Made by a program: the position numbers and the translations under genes | Shown: in pieces, positions 27,981-36,696 of the stretch | Layout of the letters: the number at the start of each line of letters is the position of its first letter | How positions within the stretch are numbered: the first letter of the stretch is position 1 | Notes under the pieces: model-generated | Told to the model about the DNA's origin: nothing | Seen by the model: the letters and a program-made list of their open reading frames with translations, nothing else | The model's database searches: none | Source of the DNA: JABDMH01 sp964428345 | GTDB lineage: Bacteria; Bacteroidota; Bacteroidia; Chitinophagales; Saprospiraceae | Direction of reading: 5' to 3' | Length of the DNA: 64,000 bases | Assembly (NCBI GenBank): GCA_964428345.1 | Contig: CAYRYD010000010.1 | Coordinates: forward strand, 67,730-131,729

Positions 27981-29255
27981 CTATTCAAAAAATGGCATTC
28001 CCTGTGTGGCATACTTCCGCATACCTTCAAAATTGATATCGACGCCAACACCTGGTTTCTCAGAAAGGGTTATGAATCCATCTTCAATTTTGGGATCGTC
28101 GTAAATCACGATCTCGTCAAACATCGGATTGGTGTGAAAATAGATTTGCCATTCGAGTATCATAAAATTGGGTACCGAAGCACAGACATGGCAGGAAGCC
28201 ATCGCTCCCAGAAAAGAAGCCACCATGTGCGGAGCAAACGGCACGTAATAGAGGTTGGCCAGGTTGGCGATACGCTGACCTTCTCCCAAACCACCCGCTT
28301 TCTGTAAATCGGGCATGATGATATCGACCGCTCCCTTTTCAAGCATTTCCCGAAAACCATAAGCCAGATAAACATTTTCCCCGGCACAAATGGGCGTGCT
28401 GGTGGAGGCAGTGATCTTTTGATAGGCATCGATATTTTCGGCCGGAATCGGCTCTTCCAGCCACATGAGATTGAGGGGCTCGAGCATCTTGGCTACCCGT
28501 TCGCCCGTAGTGGTATCGTAACGGCCATGCATATCTGCACAGATATCAATATAGGGCCCCACCGCCTGCCTGGCAGCCGCTATCTGGTTGTACATACGTT
28601 CCAGTTCGGCCTGGCTGGCTGTCCAATTGTATAGATCATACTTATTGGGATCATTACGCTGATCCAGGTCAAACTTTATCGCGGTAAAACCCATGTCTTT
28701 GGCATTGCTGGCATTTTCCGCAAAATCGGCCGGAGTCGGCAGATTGTTCTGATAAAGTGCAGTGTCGCAGTATACCCGGATCTTATCCCGGAACTTACCA
28801 CCCAGCAACTGATAGACTGGTACTCCCAATGCTTTGCCAGCCAGATCCCAAAGCGCAGATTCGACCGCTGACATTGTGGCCACATACATCCCCGACTGGG
28901 CACCGCCAAACACCCCGGCTCTGCGGATATCTTCAAACAACCGGTGCACATTCAAGGGACTTTTATCCCTGAACATCCGGCCAAACCGCTCTACCAGATG
29001 ATATGCACCGACCGTTGCATCAGCACCTTCCCCACATCCGTAAATGTCCTGATTGGTTTCAATCTTTACAAAAAGGGCATTTCCTCCCCGGATAAAACCG
29101 GATTTAATACCGGTGATTTTAAGGTCAGAAGGGCTCGATAACTTCGGAGCATGCTCCACGGCTGTCTCGTACTGACTTCCAAATCCGGCAGCCAGTGGAA
29201 AGGCTCCCATGAAAGCACTCTTTTTCAAAAATGATCGGCGATTGTTGATTTTCAT
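27981..29255 (-). CDS. Tat-exported mandelate racemase/muconate lactonizing (enolase superfamily) enzyme
   Basis: Enolase-superfamily enzyme of 424 residues with a Tat-like leader (MKINNRRSFLKKSAFMGAF), indicating periplasmic action. The barrel carries the usual metal ligands: Asp in YIDICADMHGRYD, Glu in MWLEEPIPAEN and Glu in TPICAGENVYLAYG. The second-strand base region reads TAIKFDLDQ, so the first Lys is kept but the KxK motif is not. Asp and His partners appear as IIMPDLQKAGGLGEG and FAPHMVASF. This fits acid-sugar dehydratases (galactonate-dehydratase-like) better than a true racemase. It lies 12 bases after an exported RraA-type protein on the same strand; a dehydratase-plus-aldolase pair is plausible but unproven. 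Confidence 0.88.
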   Translation of the reverse strand: MKINNRRSFLKKSAFMGAFPLAAGFGSQYETAVEHAPKLSSPSDLKITGIKSGFIRGGNALFVKIETNQDIYGCGEGADATVGAYHLVERFGRMFRDKSPLNVHRLFEDIRRAGVFGGAQSGMYVATMSAVESALWDLAGKALGVPVYQLLGGKFRDKIRVYCDTALYQNNLPTPADFAENASNAKDMGFTAIKFDLDQRNDPNKYDLYNWTASQAELERMYNQIAAARQAVGPYIDICADMHGRYDTTTGERVAKMLEPLNLMWLEEPIPAENIDAYQKITASTSTPICAGENVYLAYGFREMLEKGAVDIIMPDLQKAGGLGEGQRIANLANLYYVPFAPHMVASFLGAMASCHVCASVPNFMILEWQIYFHTNPMFDEIVIYDDPKIEDGFITLSEKPGVGVDINFEGMRKYATQGMPFFE

Positions 29256-29267
29256 TGGTTTGTATTT

Positions 29268-30227
29268 TTACCAGGTTCTTGATTCCAATAATTTCCTGAT
29301 CTGCTCTTTCGGTACGGGCAGTTCGTCGATATGGTCATTAAGCCATTGCGAAAAATCTTTTTCGATGTCATCCGACCAGCGATTGTCGATCTGGGCGGCC
29401 GTATATTTCTTCTCCCGGATCCGCTGATGACCAAACATGTCTCTAAGGCGAACGATTTCCGAGGTGGTAACCACTTTTTCCGCCAACTGCGGAGGGATGA
29501 AAATGACACCGCCATCCCGGCCTAAAACCACATCACCAGGCATCACCATCACTTTTCCGATCCGGGTAGGGGTATTGAGGCCGACAAGCGTGGTATTGAG
29601 GCGGAAGTTCGGATTATTTAAATGATGCGAGGGATGATAACTCCGGACGAATGCGGTAAAGCCTTCAATTTCCCGCAATCCATTGATATCGCGGATCGCG
29701 CCATTATAGACGATACCATTCTTTGAATTGGTGTAGATGGCATTACCTACGTTGTCACCAATCGTAGGTCCGTCTACGTGGGCTTCAAACTGATCGGCCA
29801 CATAAACATCACCAGGCTGTAACATTTCGACCGGCCAGGCATTCTGTGATTTGATCCGCCCATCTTCATTGTGACCTTTATCATCTATCGCTTTGTGTAC
29901 ATCCGGTCGTCCGGGCATAAAAGTGGCGGTTACCGCCCGGCCAACCAGCACATGCTCCGGATTGATGACCATCCAGCCTTCTTCATACTGATAGTGGTAA
30001 CCTTCATTACGCAGCACTGCCCAGGCTTCCTCCAGGGTGACCAGTTTCATTCGCTCGATAATCTCGTCAGGCACTTTCGGACGGCCATCATCAAATCGCG
30101 CTCCCTCCCACTCACGGGTCAGATACTGAAGGTACTCTTTGGAAATTTCCTGACTGAAAGTAGACAGCCCCGAAATACAACCCATCCCGGCCAAAAGCCA
30201 TGTCGCAAGTTGTTTCATGTTGATCAT
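29268..30227 (-). CDS. Exported RraA-like protein (possible 4-hydroxy-4-methyl-2-oxoglutarate/oxaloacetate aldolase-type)
   Basis: RraA-fold protein of 319 residues with a signal peptide (QLATWLLAGMGCISGLSTFS). A second ATG at 30218 is also possible. Typical RraA elements: VGRAVTATFMPGR, the LQPGDVYVADQFEAHVDG region, GIVYNGAIRDINGLREIE (the Arg-Asp metal/substrate motif), and VMVMPGDVVLGRDGGVIFIP. Such proteins are often mis-annotated as RNase E inhibitors; many are divalent-metal-dependent class II aldolases. An exported copy is odd. Immediately upstream of the exported enolase-superfamily gene (12-base gap), so the two are probably one operon acting on the same compound. Confidence 0.88.
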   Translation of the reverse strand: MINMKQLATWLLAGMGCISGLSTFSQEISKEYLQYLTREWEGARFDDGRPKVPDEIIERMKLVTLEEAWAVLRNEGYHYQYEEGWMVINPEHVLVGRAVTATFMPGRPDVHKAIDDKGHNEDGRIKSQNAWPVEMLQPGDVYVADQFEAHVDGPTIGDNVGNAIYTNSKNGIVYNGAIRDINGLREIEGFTAFVRSYHPSHHLNNPNFRLNTTLVGLNTPTRIGKVMVMPGDVVLGRDGGVIFIPPQLAEKVVTTSEIVRLRDMFGHQRIREKKYTAAQIDNRWSDDIEKDFSQWLNDHIDELPVPKEQIRKLLESRTW

Positions 30228-30404
30228 CTGATTCTACCGGTTATAACGCCAGTTAAGATAAATAGAAAAATCCATAAAATCCCCTGCTTTTCGGAAAGCA
30301 AAACAAATAGACTTTTTCGAACGACCATTGTTAGAGATCCGGATTGATCATCCGGCATCCCATTAAAATAGTGCCCCGCCAGCCATCCAATGAATCAATG
30401 GACT

Positions 30405-31103
30405 TCAGTCTCCGGTCATGCCTGTCACAATGCTTTCGACATGGATCCTGGTTGTATCGAGGATGATCACTTCATTGAAATCGGACTGCTGTAAAATCAG
30501 CGGCAATTCCGTGCCTCCAAGAATCAGTCCTTCAATCGATTCCTTTTCCCTTAAATCATTGACGATCCGGATGAGGCCTTCTTTTGTTTCGGGGACGATC
30601 CGGTTATAGATCAACTCAGACATATATTTTTCATGGATAAAATCCTGATCTTCCCCAACAGGCACAATTAACCCGATACCATATTTTGCAGCAACACGAT
30701 CATAAAAACCGCCGGACATTGTAAACCTCGTGCCCAGTAACCCAGCCTTCTTGATTTGTCGCCTTTGCATCTCCCTGCAGGTTTCTTCGACGATGCTGAT
30801 TAATGGAATATCCACCTTCTCAGCCAGTTGTTCAAAGACCAGATGTGGGGTATTAGAAGCGATGGCTCCGTAACCGGCACCGGCATCTTCAAGGGTCCGG
30901 ATTCTCGCTGCAAGAAAATCTACTAACTGATCAAATTGACCATGGGAAATGTAACGGACCATCTCCGTCATGTTGATGTTGTTTATCACGATTTCCGGAT
31001 AGTCTTTCGTATTCCATTTTTCCTGAAAACGGTTTAAAATCAACCGGTAATATTCGACCGTCGATTCGGGTCCTACTCCTCCGATTAATCCGAATTTTTT
31101 CAT
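30405..31103 (-). CDS. Aspartate/glutamate racemase-family protein lacking both catalytic cysteines
   Basis: Cytoplasmic protein of 232 residues of the Asp/Glu racemase fold: N-terminal MKKFGLIGGVGPESTVEYY, the first active-site block AIASNTPHLVFEQL, a KKAGLLGTRFTMSGGFY strand, and the second active-site block LILGGTELPLIL. In classical racemases each block contains a cysteine (CNT and GCTE); here they are Ser and Gly. The fold is unmistakable but the two-base cysteine mechanism cannot operate, so the activity may differ or be lost. It is monocistronic, with 293 bases of unremarkable DNA to the next gene upstream. Confidence 0.85.
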   Translation of the reverse strand: MKKFGLIGGVGPESTVEYYRLILNRFQEKWNTKDYPEIVINNINMTEMVRYISHGQFDQLVDFLAARIRTLEDAGAGYGAIASNTPHLVFEQLAEKVDIPLISIVEETCREMQRRQIKKAGLLGTRFTMSGGFYDRVAAKYGIGLIVPVGEDQDFIHEKYMSELIYNRIVPETKEGLIRIVNDLREKESIEGLILGGTELPLILQQSDFNEVIILDTTRIHVESIVTGMTGD

Positions 31104-31396
31104 GGTGCAAGATATCTGATTATTTCAACATTATAAATCCAAACTTCCGGCTAGGCCTAACAATCAATGTGCTGCGTTTCTTCCCCTATTGTTATACCTC
31201 AATCTGCCTTACTGAGTTACCGGTGGACATTGATTGTCAAATCGACCATAAATCGACCTTGTCTCCACTTCACCTTTTTGGTAAGTTCAAATATTTTCCC
31301 AATTATACCCTGCACATATAGGTGCAAATGTGGCATCAATGGATGATTACCACCGGGATCCGATAGAGACCTACACATAAGACCCCCAAAAAACGA

Positions 31397-33625
31397 TCAC
31401 TCCCGGGGTCGAAATTGCAGGTGTTTATCCAGAAATTCAAAGGTACCCTTACCGTTGATCCGGTGAGGTCCGTCAAACCACTCGATCGCGGTACGGTCAC
31501 CGATTTTCAGACGTGCCTGGTATAGGTGTCTCACCTTCGCGTATTCATAAGCCACCATCTCATCCGGAGCGACGCCATCAAAATGTCCCCGCTCGACCAT
31601 AAACGGGCGGGGTGCAATCAGGGCGGCCATTTCTGCATAGTTGAAAGTACTGCCCAGATCCCATTCGAAAATCTCATACTCTCCGGTCCAGATATAGCTG
31701 TACGGACTACGGGAAGAGGCATTCTTCCAGACCCACTCGTTAAAATCTGCAGAACAGATTGAAAGACAGTATTCGGGAACCAGCGGCGGAATACGCATGG
31801 CCGATTTTCCACCGTAACTGAGCCCGTAAAAGGCAATACGGGCCGGATCGACATGTTCCAGACCAGCCAGCCACCGGGTAATCTGCTGATGTTGGGGCAC
31901 CATCAGGGAAAACAAGGTCTTCCCGATGGCATTGGCCTTAAACTGCAAGATCCGGAAGCGGTCTTCAAAGATGTAGATGTTTTGAGGGGCAAAAGTGATA
32001 TATCCTCTCTCGGCCAACCGGGTGGCAAAAGCCTGGTAAAACTGAAAACCATCCTGCCCGATGGTCGCTTGAGGCCTTCCTTCCAGACCATGCTGACAAA
32101 CCACCACGGGTCGTCGATCTCCTGGTTTGAGGTCATTGGGCAGGATGAGAATGCCATAGGCAAAAAGCCCCGGAAACACATCAAGCACCACTTCATAGGC
32201 GGTGACCAGGCTGCTCTCAACGGCGATCTTCCGGCTTCTGGCATTGAACGGAATCAACCCCTGATCAAAGCAGCCAATCACTTCTTCGGCAAAATAGTCC
32301 CGGTAATACTCCACCGATTGCTGAAATGCCTCCAGTGAATCGAACCGGAGCTTTTCCATAAACGCCTGTCGCACATAAGGGCTTTCCCGCAATAACCATT
32401 GATTGTGCATGTCCAGCCCGGTCAATTGAAGGGTATGACGCCTTTCTGCATCCGGCAGATTGAGTACTGAGGGCAGTCTCCCGGAAGGAGTTGCCGCTTT
32501 TTCCAGCCGCACCTTCCAGGCCAGGCCCCCGGTCAATTGGTGTAAATGCCGGACCTCCGCTCTAACGATTTCCAACGGCATTGCGGTCAACCGGCCCGGT
32601 TTACCCCCGGTGCCGGGTGGTACCGCAACTTCCGGAGCACCGTTGTCCGTCTGGATCACCAACCGGCGGGGTGCAATCATACTGGCAATCCCGGCATCAC
32701 CAAATCGTTCGAGGAGACCGAAAACATTACGGTAGGCGGGCTCCTGCCAGACCTGCTCCCGCGAGCCAAAATAGCCACCAACCACCGTTTCATCGATCCG
32801 GGTATCGACCGCTCCTGCATAGAAAGCCAGCAGGCCCCCTTCTCCCCAGCCGGCAACCAGGGTCTCCTCCGCTCCGGATTGAATCAGCCAATCAATGCCG
32901 GCCAGCACCTTCTGCACTTCATAACCGATGATGTGACGGCCCAGCTCAAAGGCCGCCCGGTAGATAAACTCCCGGTTGCTCAGCTTCCGGTGCGTCACCT
33001 CCCGGTTTATCACCACCGGTATCAGGACCCGCATGCCCGCTTCGGCATAAACCCGGGCCAGTTGCAGATTCAGTGGAAGATCACCAGTCAGACCCAGAAC
33101 CTCTTCGGGGGTCTGATTGGCATCAGGCAGCACCACCGCTGCTTTCCCACCGGTATCCTGATCCGGGATGACTAAAAGTCCTTCGCCATACACCTGACCG
33201 AAAACCGGCCAGCGCACCGAGTGCACCGTATAACCCGGTCCTTCGGCAACTGTTCCCAGCATCTCCGGCTGTTCGAAAGGAATCCGGGTATCCCGCAAGC
33301 CAATGATGTGACTGAGACGGTCCCGGTTTTTCCGGACCGATCTTTCATAGGCCTCCTCTGAACTGAAATCCCGTTGCCAGAAGTGCGACCGTTGAGCCCT
33401 TGTTTTTTCCAATTCCTTCATCAGGAAGGAATCACAGGAATCGATCAGCCGGGAAGCGAGGTCGCCTTCCCAGTCAAGCATCATTGTGCCCGGAAGGACC
33501 GGCGATGGTTGTTGTGACCTTGCTTCCGGCAAAGTCGACCAGCCCAACAAAAGGATGAACAGGACGATGCGATTTCGGTTTAAAGTCGGAATCCCGGTCC
33601 AGTGGTTAGGTTGATTCAGTCTCAT
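31397..33625 (-). CDS. Exported tandem alpha/beta-hydrolase protein (acetylxylan-esterase/dienelactone-hydrolase-like)
   Basis: Protein of 742 residues with a hydrophobic leader (RIVLFILLLGWSTLPEARS). Two alpha/beta-hydrolase units can be recognised. In the first (about 130-390) the nucleophile elbow reads LVAGWGEGGLLAF, in which the expected serine of GxSxG is glycine, so that unit is probably non-catalytic. The second (about 470-735) has an intact elbow FYGLSYGGKSAM, the acidic region RPFMVERGHFDGV, and a final histidine in WFDGPHRINGKGTFEFLDKH. It looks like a large secreted carbohydrate-ester hydrolase. Monocistronic; 113 bases separate it from the upstream nitrilase-family gene on the same strand. 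Confidence 0.85.
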   Translation of the reverse strand: MRLNQPNHWTGIPTLNRNRIVLFILLLGWSTLPEARSQQPSPVLPGTMMLDWEGDLASRLIDSCDSFLMKELEKTRAQRSHFWQRDFSSEEAYERSVRKNRDRLSHIIGLRDTRIPFEQPEMLGTVAEGPGYTVHSVRWPVFGQVYGEGLLVIPDQDTGGKAAVVLPDANQTPEEVLGLTGDLPLNLQLARVYAEAGMRVLIPVVINREVTHRKLSNREFIYRAAFELGRHIIGYEVQKVLAGIDWLIQSGAEETLVAGWGEGGLLAFYAGAVDTRIDETVVGGYFGSREQVWQEPAYRNVFGLLERFGDAGIASMIAPRRLVIQTDNGAPEVAVPPGTGGKPGRLTAMPLEIVRAEVRHLHQLTGGLAWKVRLEKAATPSGRLPSVLNLPDAERRHTLQLTGLDMHNQWLLRESPYVRQAFMEKLRFDSLEAFQQSVEYYRDYFAEEVIGCFDQGLIPFNARSRKIAVESSLVTAYEVVLDVFPGLFAYGILILPNDLKPGDRRPVVVCQHGLEGRPQATIGQDGFQFYQAFATRLAERGYITFAPQNIYIFEDRFRILQFKANAIGKTLFSLMVPQHQQITRWLAGLEHVDPARIAFYGLSYGGKSAMRIPPLVPEYCLSICSADFNEWVWKNASSRSPYSYIWTGEYEIFEWDLGSTFNYAEMAALIAPRPFMVERGHFDGVAPDEMVAYEYAKVRHLYQARLKIGDRTAIEWFDGPHRINGKGTFEFLDKHLQFRPRE

Positions 33626-33738
33626 GCCGGTAAAATACGCGATTTACCGGAGGAAAGTCAAGACCAGCGATGCGTCTGCAGACCACCGCTTGCCTTGACT
33701 TTCCGGAATCTTTCCGAACTGGAGGATTTTTTCAGAAG

Positions 33739-34779
33739 CTAGACTTTACGCGCTTTCTTCTGGGCCAGGTCACCTTCCAGGATGTGATCCTTATGCGTCA
33801 GGATATCGAATTCCTTTAAAATATCCGCTACGAAGACATCCGGTGACCGGCTTTCGATAATCGCCCATTGCTCCTCATGAAAGATCTGGATATCGACTTT
33901 CCGGCCATATTTCTGATGAATATCCTGAAACCGGTTGACATAGGGATAAAGGTGTATAAATACTTTCTCCAGGTTGACCGGTGCACAAAAGAGGTATTTG
34001 TTCCAGATGCCGGTCTGGGCCACGGTTTCTCCCGAGATATCACAGATTTTGGAATTGTTCTGATTGGTGCTGGTCGCCACCACATATTTGTGTTGCCAGG
34101 CGCGGGTATTGACCATTCTGCCGCCATCGAAAGCCGACGGCCAGAAGACGATACGGGCTTCCTGCTGCTCCAGCATTTTCCATCCGTCGTCCCAGTTGAT
34201 ATCAAAGCAGATCTGGGCACCCACCGGACCGTATTCGGTCTCTACTATCGGTTGAAACAAAGCTCCCGGAGCTGAACCATTGTCAATTTCACCGCAGGTC
34301 GGATGCATTTTATGGTAGACTCCGATCTGCTTGCCCTCCCGGTCCAGAAACACCGCCGAATTGTAATTCAGACCCTGGCTGCTGGTGTACACCGGACAGA
34401 CCGTATAGCATTGATGTTTTTTGGAAAATGCGGAAAACTGTTCGAGCACCGAAGCCGAAATCTCGAGCATGTCGGTCATTTTATATCGCTTCCCGATCAT
34501 TTCAAAGGGAAAGAGTTCCGGCAGGCAGACAAAATCGGGCTGCATGGGCGTAAGGTCTTCCAGAATCTTTAGGACTTTTTCCACCATTTCTTCGGCCGAC
34601 TCCGCCCGCAGCCACATCTGCGAAAACCCGGCAATCCAGACTTCCCGGTGCGAACGGGTCTCCGCGCCAGTCCGGTCTTGGGTGGAGGCATGGGTGGCCA
34701 ATGGTGCCAGGGAGGCTATACCGGCAGAAATTGCCGATTTCCGGGTAAAATCCCGTCGGGAGATCCGGTTTGCTTTCAT
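33739..34779 (-). CDS. Tat-exported carbon-nitrogen hydrolase (nitrilase superfamily)
   Basis: Amidase-type enzyme of 346 residues with a Tat-like leader (MKANRISRRDFTRKSAISAG). The nitrilase-superfamily catalytic residues are all visible: Glu in FVCLPELFPF, Lys in IGVYHKMHPT, a second Glu in CGEIDNGS, and Cys in GAQICFDINWDDGW. Members cleave non-peptide C-N bonds (amides, carbamoyl groups); the periplasmic location suggests use of an external amide. The upstream genes in the same direction are two amidohydrolases, so a three-gene hydrolase group for one nitrogenous compound is conceivable (inference). Confidence 0.9.
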   Translation of the reverse strand: MKANRISRRDFTRKSAISAGIASLAPLATHASTQDRTGAETRSHREVWIAGFSQMWLRAESAEEMVEKVLKILEDLTPMQPDFVCLPELFPFEMIGKRYKMTDMLEISASVLEQFSAFSKKHQCYTVCPVYTSSQGLNYNSAVFLDREGKQIGVYHKMHPTCGEIDNGSAPGALFQPIVETEYGPVGAQICFDINWDDGWKMLEQQEARIVFWPSAFDGGRMVNTRAWQHKYVVATSTNQNNSKICDISGETVAQTGIWNKYLFCAPVNLEKVFIHLYPYVNRFQDIHQKYGRKVDIQIFHEEQWAIIESRSPDVFVADILKEFDILTHKDHILEGDLAQKKARKV

Positions 34780-34833
34780 GTTGTTTAGTCTTTTTGATAA
34801 CCGTTAGATATTGAAAATTAACGAATTGCCCGA

Positions 34834-35619
34834 TTATATACCCAGGATTCTTTTCGCGTTTTCATGACTCAGTTGTTCCCTGACCGCGGCTGATGCTTCC
34901 GACAACCGGAGGGTCTCCAGTTTTACCAGGGCCGTTGCATAATCCAAAATTGGAGCATGCGTGCCGAAAGCAAATCGACCATAACCATAGGCGGCAAAAA
35001 GGCCGGTGAAATCGACGATCTCCCGTCCGGAGAGATCCATGACCCATTCGGCATTCTGCAATACCTCCATTTCATCATCGGTGAGCCGCATGCTGTTGGC
35101 CACATTCAGGATAAGATACCGGGCATCGGGCACCTCCCGGATCAGGGGAATGACATCTTTCAGGGTCCATTCCCCGGTAATATCCATCCAGGATCGCTGC
35201 CGGCTGTCAACCATCCGCAGTGAAAGAGCCACCGCCAAACCACTGTCCCTGGCCATCCTGACCAGATCGGTCAGCGCAGGGTCGGTGACCTGATAATCGT
35301 GGTACTGGGGGTAAATCCTTACCCCCTTCATACCGAAACGGTCCCGGCATATTTTCAGGTCATCCTTCCACCCGGCATAAATTGGATTGATGACACAAAA
35401 TGGAATCAGCCGGTTCGCCATCGCCCTGCTGGATTGCATCTCTTCATGTAACTCTTCATTGGCCGCCTGGGTATTTTTGTAAAAAATTCCGTTCAGGTTG
35501 CTGACGACCGCCTGATCCACCCCAAACTGATCCATCCTGTCCAGGAGGCCCCGGCAGGTATTGTATTTTAACTGCTTGAAAGGCCAGTGTCCCACATACG
35601 CATTGAGATCAATCAACAT
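34834..35619 (-). CDS. Amidohydrolase-family TIM-barrel protein lacking the HxH motif
   Basis: Amidohydrolase-2-type protein of 261 residues without a signal peptide. The normal N-terminal metal motif HxH is replaced by LNAYVGHWPFKQL. Later family features remain: YPQYHDYQVTDPALTDLV, and FAFGTHAPILDY, where the usual catalytic Asp position reads Thr-His. Missing ligands suggest a decarboxylase-like, lyase-like or non-catalytic member. Its start codon lies inside the end of the next upstream gene (11-base overlap), a related amidohydrolase with intact motifs, so the two likely work as a pair. Confidence 0.85.
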   Translation of the reverse strand: MLIDLNAYVGHWPFKQLKYNTCRGLLDRMDQFGVDQAVVSNLNGIFYKNTQAANEELHEEMQSSRAMANRLIPFCVINPIYAGWKDDLKICRDRFGMKGVRIYPQYHDYQVTDPALTDLVRMARDSGLAVALSLRMVDSRQRSWMDITGEWTLKDVIPLIREVPDARYLILNVANSMRLTDDEMEVLQNAEWVMDLSGREIVDFTGLFAAYGYGRFAFGTHAPILDYATALVKLETLRLSEASAAVREQLSHENAKRILGI

Positions 35620-36547
35620 CGCGACCCAGTTTTTTCATGACATTCAGATAATTTTCAGAAAACACTTTCTTCTTCTGATTTTCATTCAAACCGGACGACA
35701 GTATTTTTCCTACTCCCTGATAAAAAGAGCTGTCGGTACCAAATAGCAGCCGGTCTTCACCCAGGTATTTAACCGCAAAATCGATGATATTTTCTTCATT
35801 GTTGCTTCCCGAAGTATCGACATAGACATTGGGACTGTGCTGCAGGGCCTTGCACTGATATTCCCAGTCGCCGCCACCGCCGATATGGGCAAACTGAAAT
35901 ATCGCCTCGGGGTATCTCCGGGCTGCTTCGACAAAGTCTTCCGGAATGGAACAGTGCTGGTCACGGCCTATATCGTATTTCATCCGGTAACCACCCATCC
36001 CCAACTGGGTAAACGCGTGCATAAAGATGATCATCCGGTGATCGATGAATTTCTCAATCAACGGAAAGTACAGGGGATCGTTGATTTTCACCTGGGTATA
36101 TCCCTTGTATCCGGTCAGTCCGTTATCCACACATCGCTGAAATTCCTCCATCGCTTCCTTTGGGTATCGGGGGTTAAGGGTAAGGTATCCGATAAAGCGG
36201 TCCGGATGTTGCTTTAAGGCATCGATAATGAGATCGTTGTTCCGCCTGACAATGTCCGGGCCTTCCGGTTCCTTACCGGAAAAGTTGGTCACCGGCCGCG
36301 AAATACACATTTTTTCAATACCCAGCCGGTCGGCAAAATCCAGCAGTCTTGCGGTATCACCTTCCCGGAAACCAATGTGGGCATGGGCATCGATCTTGCG
36401 GTACCTCTTCAGTTCGGCCACCACATCGACCGGTGTTCCCTGTTCCTGCTGCGGGTACCCGGATAACTGACTGCCGGAAATCATCATTCCTGCTGCAGTC
36501 ACTGCCGAATCCCTGAAAAATTGCCGCCGGCCAACCTCGTTTTTCAT
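35609..36547 (-). CDS. Exported amidohydrolase-2 family protein
   Basis: Amidohydrolase of 312 residues with a leader MKNEVGRRQFFRDSAVTAAG containing a twin-arginine-like motif. Metal motif HxH is present in KIDAHAHIGFREGD, further His in IFMHAFTQLG and FQFAHIGGGGDW, and the catalytic Asp in LLFGTDSSFYQGV. Proteins of this family hydrolyse or decarboxylate small ring or acid substrates. Its last 11 bases overlap the start of the degenerate paralogue downstream, giving a translationally coupled pair; the exported/cytoplasmic mismatch of the two products is unusual. Confidence 0.88.
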   Translation of the reverse strand: MKNEVGRRQFFRDSAVTAAGMMISGSQLSGYPQQEQGTPVDVVAELKRYRKIDAHAHIGFREGDTARLLDFADRLGIEKMCISRPVTNFSGKEPEGPDIVRRNNDLIIDALKQHPDRFIGYLTLNPRYPKEAMEEFQRCVDNGLTGYKGYTQVKINDPLYFPLIEKFIDHRMIIFMHAFTQLGMGGYRMKYDIGRDQHCSIPEDFVEAARRYPEAIFQFAHIGGGGDWEYQCKALQHSPNVYVDTSGSNNEENIIDFAVKYLGEDRLLFGTDSSFYQGVGKILSSGLNENQKKKVFSENYLNVMKKLGRDVD

Positions 36548-36696
36548 CCATAACAGTTTTTAGGTTCTATCTCCATCACCTGCCGTAAAATCGGAATAAT
36601 TTGCTACAAAGTTCGTCTCCTTCAAAAAAAACCGTTGACTTTCCCGGCTCATCAAGACTGCCAAATTCAACCAGTCAACGGCCACACGGTGCCGGT

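Noticed and set aside
31104..31396. Gap upstream of the racemase gene examined for RNA genes or scraps
   Set aside because: No frame, hairpin with T-run, or tRNA-like cloverleaf seen.
32546..33175. 209-residue + strand frame opposite the tandem hydrolase gene
   Set aside because: Antisense shadow in high-GC coding sequence without motifs.
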